Counted from the stretch's first letter, positions 50,419 to 60,770 are shown. The stretch is DNA of 64,000 nt from Campylobacter sp. RM16704 (GCF_000816245.1 NZ_CP007769.1:1210464-1274463); one strand, 5' to 3'. Notes: generated from the letters alone by a model not told the origin. Program-made: numbers and translations.

Positions 50419-51429
50419 ATGGATAGAATCGTAGAGATTGAAAAATTTTCCCCTGATGAAACTTATGAAACAAGCCTAAGGCCTTCAAATTTTGACGGCT
50501 ATATAGGACAAGAAAACATTAAAAAAAATTTAGAAATTTTTATCAAAGCTGCTAAAAAAAGAAATGAATGTTTAGATCATATCCTTTTTAGCGGACCTGC
50601 AGGACTTGGTAAAACAACTTTAGCAAACATTATCTCTTATGAAATGAATGCAAATATCAAAACTACAGCAGCCCCTATGATAGAAAAAAGCGGGGATTTA
50701 GCAGCGATTTTAACTAATCTTAGCGAAGGAGATATTTTATTTATCGATGAAATTCATCGTTTAAGTCCTGCTATAGAAGAAGTGCTTTATCCTGCTATGG
50801 AAGACTTTCGCCTTGATATTATCATAGGTAGTGGCCCTGCCGCACAAACGATAAAAATCGATTTGCCTAAATTTACACTCATTGGAGCTACTACAAGAGC
50901 AGGTATGCTAAGCAATCCTTTACGCGATCGCTTTGGTATGCAATTTCGCTTAGAATTTTATAAAAATGAAGAACTTGCCATCATTTTAGAAAAAGCAGCT
51001 CTAAAGCTTAATAAAACTTGTGAAAAAAAAGCTTCTTTAGAGATAGCCAAACGCAGTCGTTCTACCCCAAGAATTGCCCTAAGACTTCTAAAAAGAGTAA
51101 GAGATTTTGCTGATGTAAATGATGAAGAAATTATCAGCGAAAAAAGAGCTAAAGAGGCGCTTGATTGTTTAGGAGTAAATGAGCTTGGTTTTGATGCGAT
51201 GGATTTAAGGTATTTGGAGCTTTTAACCGAAGCCAAAAGAAAACCTATAGGGCTTTCTAGTATAGCAGCAGCATTAAGCGAAGATGAAAATACTATAGAA
51301 GATGTGATAGAGCCGTATTTGCTAGCAAATGGCTATATAGAAAGGACAGCCAAAGGACGCATAGCGAGTTTAAAAAGCTTTGATGTATTAAAATTAAAAT
51401 ATAATAAAGGTTTATTTGATGAAAAATAG
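50419..51429 (+). CDS. ruvB: Holliday junction branch-migration ATPase RuvB
   Basis: 336 residues. Walker [18 protein letters not shown], Walker [13 protein letters not shown], sensor [18 protein letters not shown] and a C-terminal winged helix ([12 protein letters not shown]). RuvB drives branch migration with RuvA. It overlaps the following permease gene by 11 bases. Confidence 0.97.
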   Translation: MDRIVEIEKFSPDETYETSLRPSNFDGYIGQENIKKNLEIFIKAAKKRNECLDHILFSGPAGLGKTTLANIISYEMNANIKTTAAPMIEKSGDLAAILTNLSEGDILFIDEIHRLSPAIEEVLYPAMEDFRLDIIIGSGPAAQTIKIDLPKFTLIGATTRAGMLSNPLRDRFGMQFRLEFYKNEELAIILEKAALKLNKTCEKKASLEIAKRSRSTPRIALRLLKRVRDFADVNDEEIISEKRAKEALDCLGVNELGFDAMDLRYLELLTEAKRKPIGLSSIAAALSEDENTIEDVIEPYLLANGYIERTAKGRIASLKSFDVLKLKYNKGLFDEK

Positions 51430-52462
51430 TAATTTTTTCTTAATTAGTTTTATATTGATTATTTTATTTTGGGTGCTTTATTTGTTTAAACCTTTTTTGA
51501 TGAATATTGCCATAGCTAGTTTGATGGCTGTTTCAACTTCAAACATTAATATAAAATTTCTTAAAATTTTCAAAGGCAAAAAAGTCGTTGCTGCAGCAGC
51601 TACGACTATATTTATGTTAGCATTGTTTTTTATACCTTTTGTATATGCTATTATAGAATTAGTTAAAGCTGCAAAAGGTTTTGATATAAGCTATTTTCAT
51701 AATACTTTAGAGTATCTTAAAAATTATTCTTTGCATTTACCTGAAACTTTAAGCTTTATAGAACCAAAAATCAAAGAAGCCTTAACAAGCATTGATTTAA
51801 ATTCTATCTCTAAAAATGTCTTAACCTATCTTTCTAGCATAACTAAATTCGGAACTAAATTTCTAACAGATATGGTATTAATTTGCATATTTTACTTCTT
51901 TGCTAATCTTTATGGAACGCAACTCATTGGTTATATCAAAACCATAGTTCCTATGAAAAAAGAAGAAACACAAGGCATTTTAAGCGAAGTGAGTAATGTA
52001 ATGTCTGTGGTGTTTTATTCTATGGTATTAAATGCTATTTTACAAGGGGTGCTTTTTGCCATCATCACTAAATTTTATGGATATGATGCTATTTTAATGG
52101 GGATATTATTTTGTTTTAGCTCTTTAATCCCAGTAGTAGGCGGGGCTTTAGTTTATGTGCCTGTTTCTTTATATGAATTTGCAAACAACAACCTAAGCGG
52201 TGCTTTAGTGATTTTCATCTATAGCGTGGTAATGATTTCTTTTACAGCAGATACTTTAGTAAAACCTTACATCATCAAATGGATTAATAAAAAACTAGTT
52301 CAAATCCCAACACAAATCAACGAACTTTTGATTTTCTTTGCAATGATAGCAGGAATTTCAAGTTTTGGTTTTTGGGGTATTATACTCGGTCCTGCTATTT
52401 TGACTTTTTTTATTTCAACTTTAAAATTATATGTGCTTTTAAAAGAAAGACATTTTGTATAA
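51419..52462 (+). CDS. AI-2E family transporter (permease)
   Basis: 347 residues; the ATG at 51419 has AAAGG upstream, and a TTG one codon earlier is a possible alternative. Eight helices are predicted, with the family signature around [17 protein letters not shown] (residues 237-253) and the C-terminal [12 protein letters not shown]. Members act as Na+/H+ antiporters or small-molecule exporters; AI-2 export (TqsA) is not demonstrated for most. C. jejuni Cj1363 (AmaA) is the positional match after ruvB. Confidence 0.85.
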   Translation: MKNSNFFLISFILIILFWVLYLFKPFLMNIAIASLMAVSTSNINIKFLKIFKGKKVVAAAATTIFMLALFFIPFVYAIIELVKAAKGFDISYFHNTLEYLKNYSLHLPETLSFIEPKIKEALTSIDLNSISKNVLTYLSSITKFGTKFLTDMVLICIFYFFANLYGTQLIGYIKTIVPMKKEETQGILSEVSNVMSVVFYSMVLNAILQGVLFAIITKFYGYDAILMGILFCFSSLIPVVGGALVYVPVSLYEFANNNLSGALVIFIYSVVMISFTADTLVKPYIIKWINKKLVQIPTQINELLIFFAMIAGISSFGFWGIILGPAILTFFISTLKLYVLLKERHFV

Positions 52463-52488
52463 TCTATACTGCCAAAGCAGTATAGATT
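52461..52488. terminator. Bidirectional stem-loop between the permease and TPS exoprotein genes
   Basis: AATCTATACTGC (52461-52472) pairs perfectly with GCAGTATAGATT (52477-52488), a 12-bp stem with a CAAA loop. It lies between two convergent stops (52462 and 52490). U-runs on both sides are short. Confidence 0.6.
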
Positions 52489-52489
52489 G

Positions 52490-55400
52490 CTACATTTCTC
52501 CTACTACACAAGGATTCATAGTTTTAAAATTATCACTTACTATACAAATTTGCATTAGGGCTGTTTCTTCTACTTCTTCTTTTTCGTTTTCTTCATATTC
52601 AAAAGTAGGTGTTTGTTTTTGAGCATTAGCTACTTGGCGTGATACTTTTTTATAGTCTTCATTTTCATTACCATTAACTATTACTTCATCTAAATTAGGT
52701 GTAAGTAAGGCTAAGTTTTTAAACTCACCTTTTATTTTAAAGTGATTATTTGAATCAGTGCTTGTTTTGCTTTGCCAAGTTTGTAATAATTCTTGATTAT
52801 TATTTATACTAGCAAAAAGTTCTTTACTAAGATTATCTAATCTATCTACTTCAGCTTTTAAAGAATTTAAAGTTGCATCATTTTTTAAGCTAGGATTTTC
52901 ATTGACTTTTTTAACATAGTCATTATATTTAGCTATAGCTGTTTTTAATTGTTCTTGAGCTGTTTTTAAATCTGTTATGTTTTGATTATAATCAACAACT
53001 AAATTTTTTAAATCACCACTTAAAAAATCAAATAAATCATTTTTGTTTTTGATTACTTTTTTAGTATTAGTTACTAAAGTGTTTTTAACACTTAAACCAT
53101 TTGCTTCAAATTTATCATTACTTGCAGTACTTAAGCCATTGTTTTCATAAGCTAAAAGAAAGTCTAAACTTTGAACTACTTCTAAAGCTTTTGTTGTATT
53201 TCCTTTTAGAAAGTATTTAGCTATAAAGTTAGCTTTTTGTTCCTCATTCATATTAGTATAGTTAGTTTTTTCTTTAAGCATATTAAGTAAATTAGCTATG
53301 TTAATTTCATAATGATTATTGGTAATATCATTTATGATTTCATTGACTATGTTTTGGTGTAAATCATTTTCATCTAATTTTACATTAGTATCTGTAAGAT
53401 TAGGTGGGGTAGTTGGGTTAGATGGTGGGGTAGGTCTGCTTATAGTATTTGCTTTAGATAAAAAGTCTTGGTATGAACTTTGTTGATTTGAGTTATTGTA
53501 AGTGTGAATTTGGATTTTATCATTGGTATTACCCCAGTAATTTCTATCTGTAATTGCATTAGTTAAATCATTTGTATGATGATAGATATGGACATTAGTA
53601 AAGGTAGGATTAGCACCAGTAAAATAACCTCTACCAAAGAATTTACCTATATAATTTTGCCTACCACCACTTGCACTTATACTCATATTTGGATTAAAAA
53701 ATATATAAATGTTTTCGAAGGTAATTATTGATGAAGTATCATCATTGTAAATATAACCAATAAAACCACCGGCATAACTCTCACTACCACCATAATTACT
53801 ATTACTACTACTAATATTGCCTATATTATTTAAAGAGATATTGCTAAAGGTTCCATCTATAGCATAACCCGCAAAACCACCAGCATAGCTGACACTAGTA
53901 AGACCACTACCACTAATATTACCTATATTATTTAAAGAAATATTACTAAAGGTTCCACTAGCAAAACCAGCAAAACCACCAGCATAGCTATCACTATAAT
54001 CATCACTACTACCACTAATATTGCCTATATTATTTAAAGAAATATTACTAAAGGTTCCATTACTAGCATAACCCGCAAAACCACCAGTATAGCTGACACT
54101 AGTAGTACTACTAATACTACTACTAATATTGCCTATATTATTTAAAGAAATATTACTAAAGGTTCCACGATAAGCATAACCACCAACAAAACCACCAGCA
54201 CGAATATCTCTATAACCACTACCACTAATACTACTTATGTTATTTAAAGAAATGTTGCTAAAGGATACATCACCAGCATTACCAGCAAAACCACCGATAT
54301 AGCTAAAACCAACACTACTACTACTACTACTAATATCCCCTATATTATTTAAAGAAATATTGCTAAAGGTTCCATTACTAGCAAAACCAACAAAACCACC
54401 AACTCGAGCACCATCAGTAGCCTTTATCCCACCACCCATATAATCTACATTAATATTTTTAATAGTAGCATTATTAGTAGAACCAAATATACCAACAAAA
54501 TAGGGTTTATTGCTTAAAGAACTTGTGTCTATATTGATATTTTTTAAAGTATAGCCTTGTCCATCAAAGGTTTTAGCAAAAGAAGTAACTATCATAGAAG
54601 TACAACCTAAACCATTTAAACAATAATTAGCATAGTTTTGCCAGTCTCTACCTTCTACTCCTTGTCCTTTGTTACCACTAAAATCCACATTCCCTACTAA
54701 TCTAAACTCATCAACACTTTGTGTATCACCTATATATTCATTCCACCCTTTAGCAAAGTAAAACCATTCTGTAGCATTAGCTTTTTCATTTTCCATATTA
54801 CCTATAGTTAGGACTTTTTTGAAGTTATTACTTCCATTATGAGTTTGTCCGTTAGTTTCTGTATAGTTTGTATTTTGTATATTGGTGTAATTTCCAAAAT
54901 TATAATTATCATTAGCAAATTTATTCATTTGTCTTTGTATATAACCATTTTGTGTAGCTGTTACATTTATAGTTGAATTTAAATTAGCACTATCTGCATC
55001 TATATATACATTATTTCCTACTAAGTGTGTAGTAGAATTAGCATTACCTAGCTTACCACCTTGTATATCTACTTTATTACCTATAAGCAATACTTTATCT
55101 GCTTTAATATTACCCATATTAACTACATTACCTAATTTATTAGGTTTAAATACAGGTGAGAAAGTATGAGCATTTTCATAAGTTAAATTTTTAAATGTTG
55201 TATAATCTGCATTATTTAAAGATGAAGTAGAAGCCACAAAGCGATTAGCATTGATAGTTCCTGTTTTAGTAATGATTACTCCATTAGGATTGATTAAAAA
55301 TACATTATTACCATTAGCATTTAATAAACCAGCTATAGTAGATTTACTTGTTCCATGAGCAATGTTTAGATAGTTTTTATTAGATCCATTAAAATTTACA

Positions 55401-55675
55401 CTCTCACCTTGATTAATACTAAATCCACCACCCCATTGAATGACAGAACTAACTTTATGACCATTAATATTCATAGTATTACCATTAATGTTTATAGTTC
55501 CTGTTGTTCCATGAGTAAATTTACCTCCACTAGGTAAAGCAAATGTAGATGAAAAAAGTAAAGAAGCGACTATATTTGAAAGTAGAATTTGTTTTGATAA
55601 TTTTTTATAAGAAGAGGTTAAATCAAGATTATTCGATCCCCAACACACCCCCCCCCGTGAAGATAGCTTTAACAT
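52490..55675 (-). CDS. Two-partner-secretion exoprotein (FHA/HMW-like adhesin), phase-variable
   Basis: 1061 residues; AAAGGA precedes ATG 55675. The leader is long (about 46 residues, basic then LSNIVASLLFSSTFA), as in TpsA proteins. A TPS domain follows: VIQWGGGFSINQGESVNF, LLNANGNNVFLINPNGVIIT (the NPNG motif). A filamentous region holds six copies of a repeat with FSNISLNNIG (about residues 415-640), then a Pro-rich linker, a coiled coil (about 890-975) and a C-terminal Cys pair C-x11-C, 19 and 7 residues from the end. TpsA proteins leave via a TpsB pore and act in adhesion or contact inhibition; no CdiA-type toxin is visible. No TpsB is near. G9 lies 18 bases after the start and is in frame. 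Confidence 0.88.
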   Translation of the reverse strand: MLKLSSRGGVCWGSNNLDLTSSYKKLSKQILLSNIVASLLFSSTFALPSGGKFTHGTTGTININGNTMNINGHKVSSVIQWGGGFSINQGESVNFNGSNKNYLNIAHGTSKSTIAGLLNANGNNVFLINPNGVIITKTGTINANRFVASTSSLNNADYTTFKNLTYENAHTFSPVFKPNKLGNVVNMGNIKADKVLLIGNKVDIQGGKLGNANSTTHLVGNNVYIDADSANLNSTINVTATQNGYIQRQMNKFANDNYNFGNYTNIQNTNYTETNGQTHNGSNNFKKVLTIGNMENEKANATEWFYFAKGWNEYIGDTQSVDEFRLVGNVDFSGNKGQGVEGRDWQNYANYCLNGLGCTSMIVTSFAKTFDGQGYTLKNINIDTSSLSNKPYFVGIFGSTNNATIKNINVDYMGGGIKATDGARVGGFVGFASNGTFSNISLNNIGDISSSSSSVGFSYIGGFAGNAGDVSFSNISLNNISSISGSGYRDIRAGGFVGGYAYRGTFSNISLNNIGNISSSISSTTSVSYTGGFAGYASNGTFSNISLNNIGNISGSSDDYSDSYAGGFAGFASGTFSNISLNNIGNISGSGLTSVSYAGGFAGYAIDGTFSNISLNNIGNISSSNSNYGGSESYAGGFIGYIYNDDTSSIITFENIYIFFNPNMSISASGGRQNYIGKFFGRGYFTGANPTFTNVHIYHHTNDLTNAITDRNYWGNTNDKIQIHTYNNSNQQSSYQDFLSKANTISRPTPPSNPTTPPNLTDTNVKLDENDLHQNIVNEIINDITNNHYEINIANLLNMLKEKTNYTNMNEEQKANFIAKYFLKGNTTKALEVVQSLDFLLAYENNGLSTASNDKFEANGLSVKNTLVTNTKKVIKNKNDLFDFLSGDLKNLVVDYNQNITDLKTAQEQLKTAIAKYNDYVKKVNENPSLKNDATLNSLKAEVDRLDNLSKELFASINNNQELLQTWQSKTSTDSNNHFKIKGEFKNLALLTPNLDEVIVNGNENEDYKKVSRQVANAQKQTPTFEYEENEKEEVEETALMQICIVSDNFKTMNPCVVGEM
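53760..54430 (-). repeat. Six-copy coding repeat in TPS exoprotein
   Basis: Six imperfect units, each about 35-45 codons, share a core encoding G-T-F-S-N-I-S-L-N-N-I-G-N-I and a variable Ser-rich segment leading into A-G-G-F-A-G. The DNA cores are nearly the same between units, so unit number could change by recombination. Confidence 0.85.
55648..55656 (-). repeat. Poly-G tract (G9) at the start of TPS exoprotein gene
   Basis: Nine G on the coding strand encode part of Arg-Gly-Gly-Val, from codon 7. A slip by one or two would stop translation before the signal peptide, so expression is expected to switch on and off. The present frame is open. Confidence 0.88.
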
Positions 55676-55712
55676 TGTAGTTCCTTTAAGCTAAAATTTT
55701 ATGTATGTTAAT

Positions 55713-55718
55713 ATTATA
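55713..55718 (-). promoter_or_regulatory. -10 element for the TPS exoprotein gene
   Basis: TATAAT on the reverse strand, 37 bases upstream of the ATG at 55675, in the 71-base gap to the MFS gene. Confidence 0.5.
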
Positions 55719-55746
55719 TTTATAAATTTTTACTTAAATTAATGTG

Positions 55747-57042
55747 TTAAAATTTAGTTTTAAGTTCATCTTCGCTTGTGATTTTTTTATCATATTTTAT
55801 CACTAAGAATTTAGAGTTTTTATACACATCTAAAACTCCATTTAAATTTTTAATCATATTTAAATCGTGCTTAGTATCTAAAGATAAGTAGATATTTTTA
55901 AAATCTGCTGGGCTTTGTAAAAATAAAAGCAATACAAACCAAATTAGTGATAAAACGATTAACACAAAGGCTAAATTTACTAAACTAAAATGGTGTAAAA
56001 AATACCCTCCTACAACACCACCTAAAAAGCTTCCAAAATACCCAAAAGCATTAAACACACCCAAGGCTGCACCCTTTTCATTTACCTTGGCAAATTTACT
56101 CGCACAGCTTTGCATAATAGGCTCATGCAAATTAAATCCTATAAAAAATACTACAACACCTATCATAAACACTACTGCATTATGCGAAAAAGCAAATATA
56201 ATATAAGCGATGATGAAAAATGCTACTCCTAAAAGCAGTATTTCTTTGCTTAAACCTCTTTTTTCCCCTAAAGAGCCTGATAAACCCATAGCTAAAAAAC
56301 CAAGTACCATAGAGCTAACATAAACATGCCATAAATTTTCGCTTGGGTAGTTAAACTCATGCACCAAAACCAAAGGTATGCTTAAAAAAGCTATACTCAT
56401 AAGCATTTTTTGCATACAATTAGTAAGATTCATTAAAGCTAGGTTTTTTTCTTTTAGAAGTTTTTTTAATGGGGTTTTAGTATTTTCATGTACTATTGTA
56501 TGTTCTTTTGGCACTACGCTAAACAAAAGCACGATACAAACTAAACTTAAAATAGCACTCAAATCAAATAAGCTCGAAAGCCCAAATTTAGCACTCATTA
56601 ATGGTGAAAGCACTAAAGAAGTTGCAAAAGAAAGTCCTATAAAAGACCCCATGATAGCCATAGCCTTACCGCGATTTTCTTCATTGATAAAATCACTAAT
56701 CATGGCAGTAGCAACAGCACCTATAGCACCTGCTCCTTGTAATAATCTTCCAAACATCATAGTATAAATATCATTAGCATACGAGCAAACTAAAGAACCT
56801 ATGATAAATATCACAAGCCCTATAAGCATAGTTTTTTTACGCCCTATTTTATCTGAAAGAATTCCAAAAGGAACTTGTAAAGCCATTTGAGTTAAAGCAT
56901 ATACACCTACCAAAAGCCCCACTAAAAATTCATTAGCCCCTTTTAAATTTAAAGCATATAAACTTAAAACTGGTAAAACTATAAATAAACCAAAAAATCT
57001 AGTTCCAACTATAAAAGATAAAGGCAAAACGGTTTTTAACAT
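55747..57042 (-). CDS. MFS multidrug-type exporter with C-terminal domain (YajR/CmeG-like)
   Basis: 431 residues, 12 helices. MFS motif A lies between helices 2 and 3 (FGILSDKIGRKKT), and the antiporter-type motif in helix 5 (AMIMGSFIGLS). A soluble extension of about 60 residues at the end (VYKNSKFLVIKYDKKITS) is like the YAM domain of YajR. C. jejuni CmeG (Cj1375) is the positional match and exports several drugs; the specificity here is inferred. ATG with AAGGAG. It is divergent from rdgB. Confidence 0.83.
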   Translation of the reverse strand: MLKTVLPLSFIVGTRFFGLFIVLPVLSLYALNLKGANEFLVGLLVGVYALTQMALQVPFGILSDKIGRKKTMLIGLVIFIIGSLVCSYANDIYTMMFGRLLQGAGAIGAVATAMISDFINEENRGKAMAIMGSFIGLSFATSLVLSPLMSAKFGLSSLFDLSAILSLVCIVLLFSVVPKEHTIVHENTKTPLKKLLKEKNLALMNLTNCMQKMLMSIAFLSIPLVLVHEFNYPSENLWHVYVSSMVLGFLAMGLSGSLGEKRGLSKEILLLGVAFFIIAYIIFAFSHNAVVFMIGVVVFFIGFNLHEPIMQSCASKFAKVNEKGAALGVFNAFGYFGSFLGGVVGGYFLHHFSLVNLAFVLIVLSLIWFVLLLFLQSPADFKNIYLSLDTKHDLNMIKNLNGVLDVYKNSKFLVIKYDKKITSEDELKTKF

Positions 57043-57118
57043 CTTTTCTCCTTATAAAGGATAATTTTACTATGATTTTGATAAACTTTTTTTAAAGTCA
57101 AAACAAAAAGAGAATTTT

Positions 57119-57730
57119 ATGAAAAAAAAATTAAAAATCATTCTAGCAAGTTCTAATACACATAAGATAGAAGAAATTAAAAAAACTCTAACTACTTATG
57201 AAATTTATGCACTAAATGAAATCATCACTCCTTTTGAAATCATCGAAGATGGTAAAAGTTTTAAAGAAAATGCTTTGATAAAATCCAAAGCTATTTTTAA
57301 TGCTTTAGGTAAAAAACAAGATGAGTTTATAACCTTAAGTGATGATAGCGGTATAAGTGTAGAAGCTTTAGATAATGCACCAGGGATTTTTTCAGCAAGA
57401 TATTCCAAAGAAGGCACAGATGAAGCTAATAGAAACAAACTCATTCAAGCTTTACATAAAAAAAATCTAACTCAAAGTAATGCTTTTTATACTGCAGCTA
57501 TTGCTATAAGCTCAAAGTATGGACATTTTAGCACACATGGATATATGCATGGTGTTGCTATAGATACTCCAAAGGGAAATAATGGCTTTGGCTATGATCC
57601 TTTATTTATCCCAAAAGGTTATGATAAAACTTTAGGCGAGTTAGATGAGAAAATTAAATTAGAAATTTCTCATCGCACACAAGCTTTAAGACTTTGTATT
57701 TATATATTAAAAATTATAGAAAAACAATAA
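57119..57730 (+). CDS. rdgB: dITP/XTP pyrophosphatase
   Basis: 203 residues, Ham1 family: ILASSNTHKIEEIKKTL start, catalytic LSDDSGISVEAL, APGIFSARYS and NGFGYDPLFIP. It hydrolyses non-canonical purine triphosphates. A TATGAT at 57071-57076 is a possible -10. A weak AT-rich inverted repeat lies between its stop and the convergent MMPL gene. Confidence 0.94.
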   Translation: MKKKLKIILASSNTHKIEEIKKTLTTYEIYALNEIITPFEIIEDGKSFKENALIKSKAIFNALGKKQDEFITLSDDSGISVEALDNAPGIFSARYSKEGTDEANRNKLIQALHKKNLTQSNAFYTAAIAISSKYGHFSTHGYMHGVAIDTPKGNNGFGYDPLFIPKGYDKTLGELDEKIKLEISHRTQALRLCIYILKIIEKQ

Positions 57731-57774
57731 ACATTATAAATTATGAATTTTTATATTGTTTATGATTTTAAATT

Positions 57775-60201
57775 TTATACTTTTGCCTTAAAACGATAAT
57801 AACTTACAATAAAACTTGGCAATAAAAATAAAGCACCAAATAAAAGCAAACTCATAGCCAAAACCGTAAGCAATCCAAAATAAATCGTCGGGATAAAATT
57901 ACTACTAATCATTACTAAAAAGCCTAAAATAATAGTAACACTAGTATAATAAATAGCACTGCCTATACCAAAATGAGAAGCTTTTATAGCTTCTTCTAAA
58001 CTTTTATGTTTCAACTCTTCTTTAAAACGATGAATATAATGAATCATATCATCAACCCCTATTCCTATACAAATAGCAGCTATAGTAATACTCATAATAT
58101 CAAGTGGTATATTTAAAACACCCATTAAGCCAAACACTAAAGCCAAAGGTATGAGATTAGCTAAAATTGCCACAAAAGCATAAACAAAACTTCTAAAAAT
58201 CACCACAAACAAAGCAAAAATCACAAGCACTACAAAGGCTAAAGTGTCAAATTGAGATGAAAAAAGACTTTGAAGCATATTATTATATAAAGGCATAATA
58301 CCGCTGATTTTAACCTCTACATTATCATTTTTTAAAAGCTCGTTTAAGTCTTTTTCAAGTTGTTTTAAAAAGGCATCGCGTCTTAAATTTGGATCACTAT
58401 CTAGCATACGCACACTAAATCTTAACTCATTGTTTTCCACGCTTACAAATGGAGTTAAAACCTGTTTTTTAAAGCTCTCATCTAAATTTTCATATAAAAA
58501 TGCCAAAGCAAAATCATCTAAAGCTTTACCATCATTGATACTTTTTCCAAGCTCTAATAAACTTTGCAAGCTAAGCACAGAACCAACATATTTTTGCGTA
58601 CTTAAAAATTCATGCACTTTAGTAGCAATCCTTGTTTTTTCACTACTAAAAAAATACCTATCATCTTTGGCTAAATCATCAAATTCTTGTTCGAATTCAT
58701 CAACGCTCTCATTTTGCTTTGAGTTATGCTTAAATTTAACAATCACATCTAAAGGCATAGTTCCGCCTAGCTCTTTATCTATAATCAACAAACCTTGTTT
58801 TATTCTAGAACTATCTTTAAAATAACTTACAAAGCTATTTTCTACTTTGATTTGTGAAATTCCAAACAAAGCAAATACCACACAAATCACACTTATGCTA
58901 TAAATAATTTTTCTATGCTTTAAACTTACATTAGCACAAAAACTTAAAAATTTCAAAGAGCTTTGATTGAGTTTTTTAAATTCAAAGCGAGGTAAAAGCA
59001 TTAAAATACTTGCAAAATATATATAAGCTAAAATCAAACTTATGCTTATACCAAGGCTCATCATAATGCCAAGTTTTATTATAGGCTCTATATCTGAAAA
59101 TACAAAACTTAAAAATCCAACTATGGTAGTTAAAATAGCAAAAAAACTTGGATTTGCTTTATTTAATAAAGTTGAAAGTAATATTTTATAAACACTTGAT
59201 TTTGGATGTTTATGTGAATTTTCTATAAAATGTACTATTAGATGAATTACCACAGAAACGCTAATAATAAGCACCAAAGCCACATAGTTTGAAGAAACTA
59301 TGGTAATATCAAAACCCAAAAGTGCGAAAATTCCACTAGAAGTAAAAAGCGAAATCACACAAATTCCCAAAGCCAAAAACACTAAACGCAAAGAGCCAAA
59401 AAACCACCAAAGAACAATAAATAAAAGACCTATCAAACTAAGTCCATAAATTTTTAAATCACTCTTTACATAATCAATCATATCATTAGCAATCATTTCC
59501 ACACCACCAAGGTGTAAAAAATCTCCATTTTGACTATATTTAGATACTATTTTAGTGATTTCTTCTAGTCTTTTTGCACTAAATTCTCTTGAACTTTCTT
59601 GATGTTTTTTTATTAAAGCTCTAAAATGCTCTTTTTCGTTTTCATTTTTTGCACTATCCCTTGATTTAATCAAGTCATTATAAACAAGATCAGGCGCTAG
59701 ATAAATCAAAATTCCCGTTGTTGTTCCATCTTTTGAGATGATATTGTTTTTATAAAAGGGTTGGTTTAAAATTTCTTTTTTAGCTAGATTAATATCCACA
59801 TCTTGACTAAAAATATTAGGTATATTTTGAATAAGCTCTTTTAATTCTTTATCTTTAGAACTTGTAAGCAAAGGTGCATTAGTGATAGAAAATACTTTTT
59901 CAACCCCTTTAACTTTTGCTAAATCAAAAGTTAAATTTTTGATGGTTTCCAAATTTTCTTTAGTAAAAATATCATTATCTTTGGGAGCAAAAGCAAGCAT
60001 TAAAAAATTATCATTGCCATAGTGTGCTGAAATTTCTCTATATAGTTTCAAACCCTCATCATGTTCTAAAAGTAAGCTTTCAGCACTTGCATCTACACTT
60101 AAATTCTTCGCAAAAAAACTAAAAAATACACAAAAAATTAAAGTAATCCCCAAAGTTAATTTTGGAAAATTAAGAAAAGTTTTTAAAATTTTACTTAGCA
60201 T
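57775..60201 (-). CDS. RND/MMPL-family lipid transporter
   Basis: 808 residues. Two halves, each a helix, a large periplasmic loop and about five helices. The sequence VIHLIVHFIENSHKHPKSS closes the first membrane block and GIGVDDMIHYIHRFKEEL lies in the second. MMPL/HpnN-like proteins move lipids such as hopanoids and phospholipids across the envelope. It is third in the unit mlaA-mlaC-MMPL, each junction overlapping by one base or directly abutting. The lipid moved is inferred as phospholipid from its partners. Orthologue Cj1373. Confidence 0.86.
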   Translation of the reverse strand: MLSKILKTFLNFPKLTLGITLIFCVFFSFFAKNLSVDASAESLLLEHDEGLKLYREISAHYGNDNFLMLAFAPKDNDIFTKENLETIKNLTFDLAKVKGVEKVFSITNAPLLTSSKDKELKELIQNIPNIFSQDVDINLAKKEILNQPFYKNNIISKDGTTTGILIYLAPDLVYNDLIKSRDSAKNENEKEHFRALIKKHQESSREFSAKRLEEITKIVSKYSQNGDFLHLGGVEMIANDMIDYVKSDLKIYGLSLIGLLFIVLWWFFGSLRLVFLALGICVISLFTSSGIFALLGFDITIVSSNYVALVLIISVSVVIHLIVHFIENSHKHPKSSVYKILLSTLLNKANPSFFAILTTIVGFLSFVFSDIEPIIKLGIMMSLGISISLILAYIYFASILMLLPRFEFKKLNQSSLKFLSFCANVSLKHRKIIYSISVICVVFALFGISQIKVENSFVSYFKDSSRIKQGLLIIDKELGGTMPLDVIVKFKHNSKQNESVDEFEQEFDDLAKDDRYFFSSEKTRIATKVHEFLSTQKYVGSVLSLQSLLELGKSINDGKALDDFALAFLYENLDESFKKQVLTPFVSVENNELRFSVRMLDSDPNLRRDAFLKQLEKDLNELLKNDNVEVKISGIMPLYNNMLQSLFSSQFDTLAFVVLVIFALFVVIFRSFVYAFVAILANLIPLALVFGLMGVLNIPLDIMSITIAAICIGIGVDDMIHYIHRFKEELKHKSLEEAIKASHFGIGSAIYYTSVTIILGFLVMISSNFIPTIYFGLLTVLAMSLLLFGALFLLPSFIVSYYRFKAKV

Positions 60202-60770
60202 TATTTAGAAAAATCAACACTGGAAAGCTTTTCAAGCAAAGTATTAAAATCACTATTTTGTATAATGTCTTTAAATTGAGAACGATATGTTTGTATAATG
60301 CTTATACCAAAAATATCCACATCATAAATTTGCCAATCTCCGTTTTTATCATAAAATTTAAAAATTACAAAATTTTCTTTTCCATCGACTATCATAGAAG
60401 TTTTTAAAAAGGCTCTTTTATTTTTTTCTTCTAAGCCAACTACCTTTAATTTTTGCGAATCATATAAAGCAAGTTTATCTGTAAAGCTTTTTTTAAGATT
60501 TTTTTCAAAAGCCTTATTAAATCGAGTTTTTTCACTCTCGCTTAATTTTTCATACCTTGTAGAAAGACTAAGTTTAGCCATAAGAGTATAATCAAAAACA
60601 CCATCAAATAAAGCAAAAATTTGCTCTGCGGCTTTATTTTTATCGTTTTTATTTTGATCTAAAATTTTTAAACTCTCATCAATTTTTTCTTGCATAGTTT
60701 TTGAAATATCTTGCAAATTTAAAGCAAAAGCAAATGCTATACTAAAAAATAATATTATGATTTTTTTCAT
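60201..60770 (-). CDS. mlaC: MlaC-like periplasmic phospholipid-binding protein
   Basis: 189 residues with a signal peptide (IIILFFSIAFAFA). The MlaC/Ttg2D fold is indicated by FDYTLMAKLSLSTRYEKLSESEKTRF, then KSFTDKLALYDSQK and YDVDIFGISIIQTYRSQF near the end. It carries phospholipid across the periplasm between the outer membrane MlaA complex and an inner-membrane machine. It overlaps mlaA and the MMPL gene by one base or so. Confidence 0.87.
   Translation of the reverse strand: MKKIIILFFSIAFAFALNLQDISKTMQEKIDESLKILDQNKNDKNKAAEQIFALFDGVFDYTLMAKLSLSTRYEKLSESEKTRFNKAFEKNLKKSFTDKLALYDSQKLKVVGLEEKNKRAFLKTSMIVDGKENFVIFKFYDKNGDWQIYDVDIFGISIIQTYRSQFKDIIQNSDFNTLLEKLSSVDFSK

Noticed and set aside
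53760..54430. Regularly spaced repeats that could suggest a CRISPR array
   Set aside because: The repeats are coding, in frame and imperfect, with spacers that also translate into similar Ser-rich peptides.
52490..55675. Contact-dependent inhibition system (CdiA-CdiI)
   Set aside because: The exoprotein is short, lacks a VENN-type junction and toxin domain, ends in a Cys pair, and no small immunity gene follows; a stem-loop and a convergent gene do.
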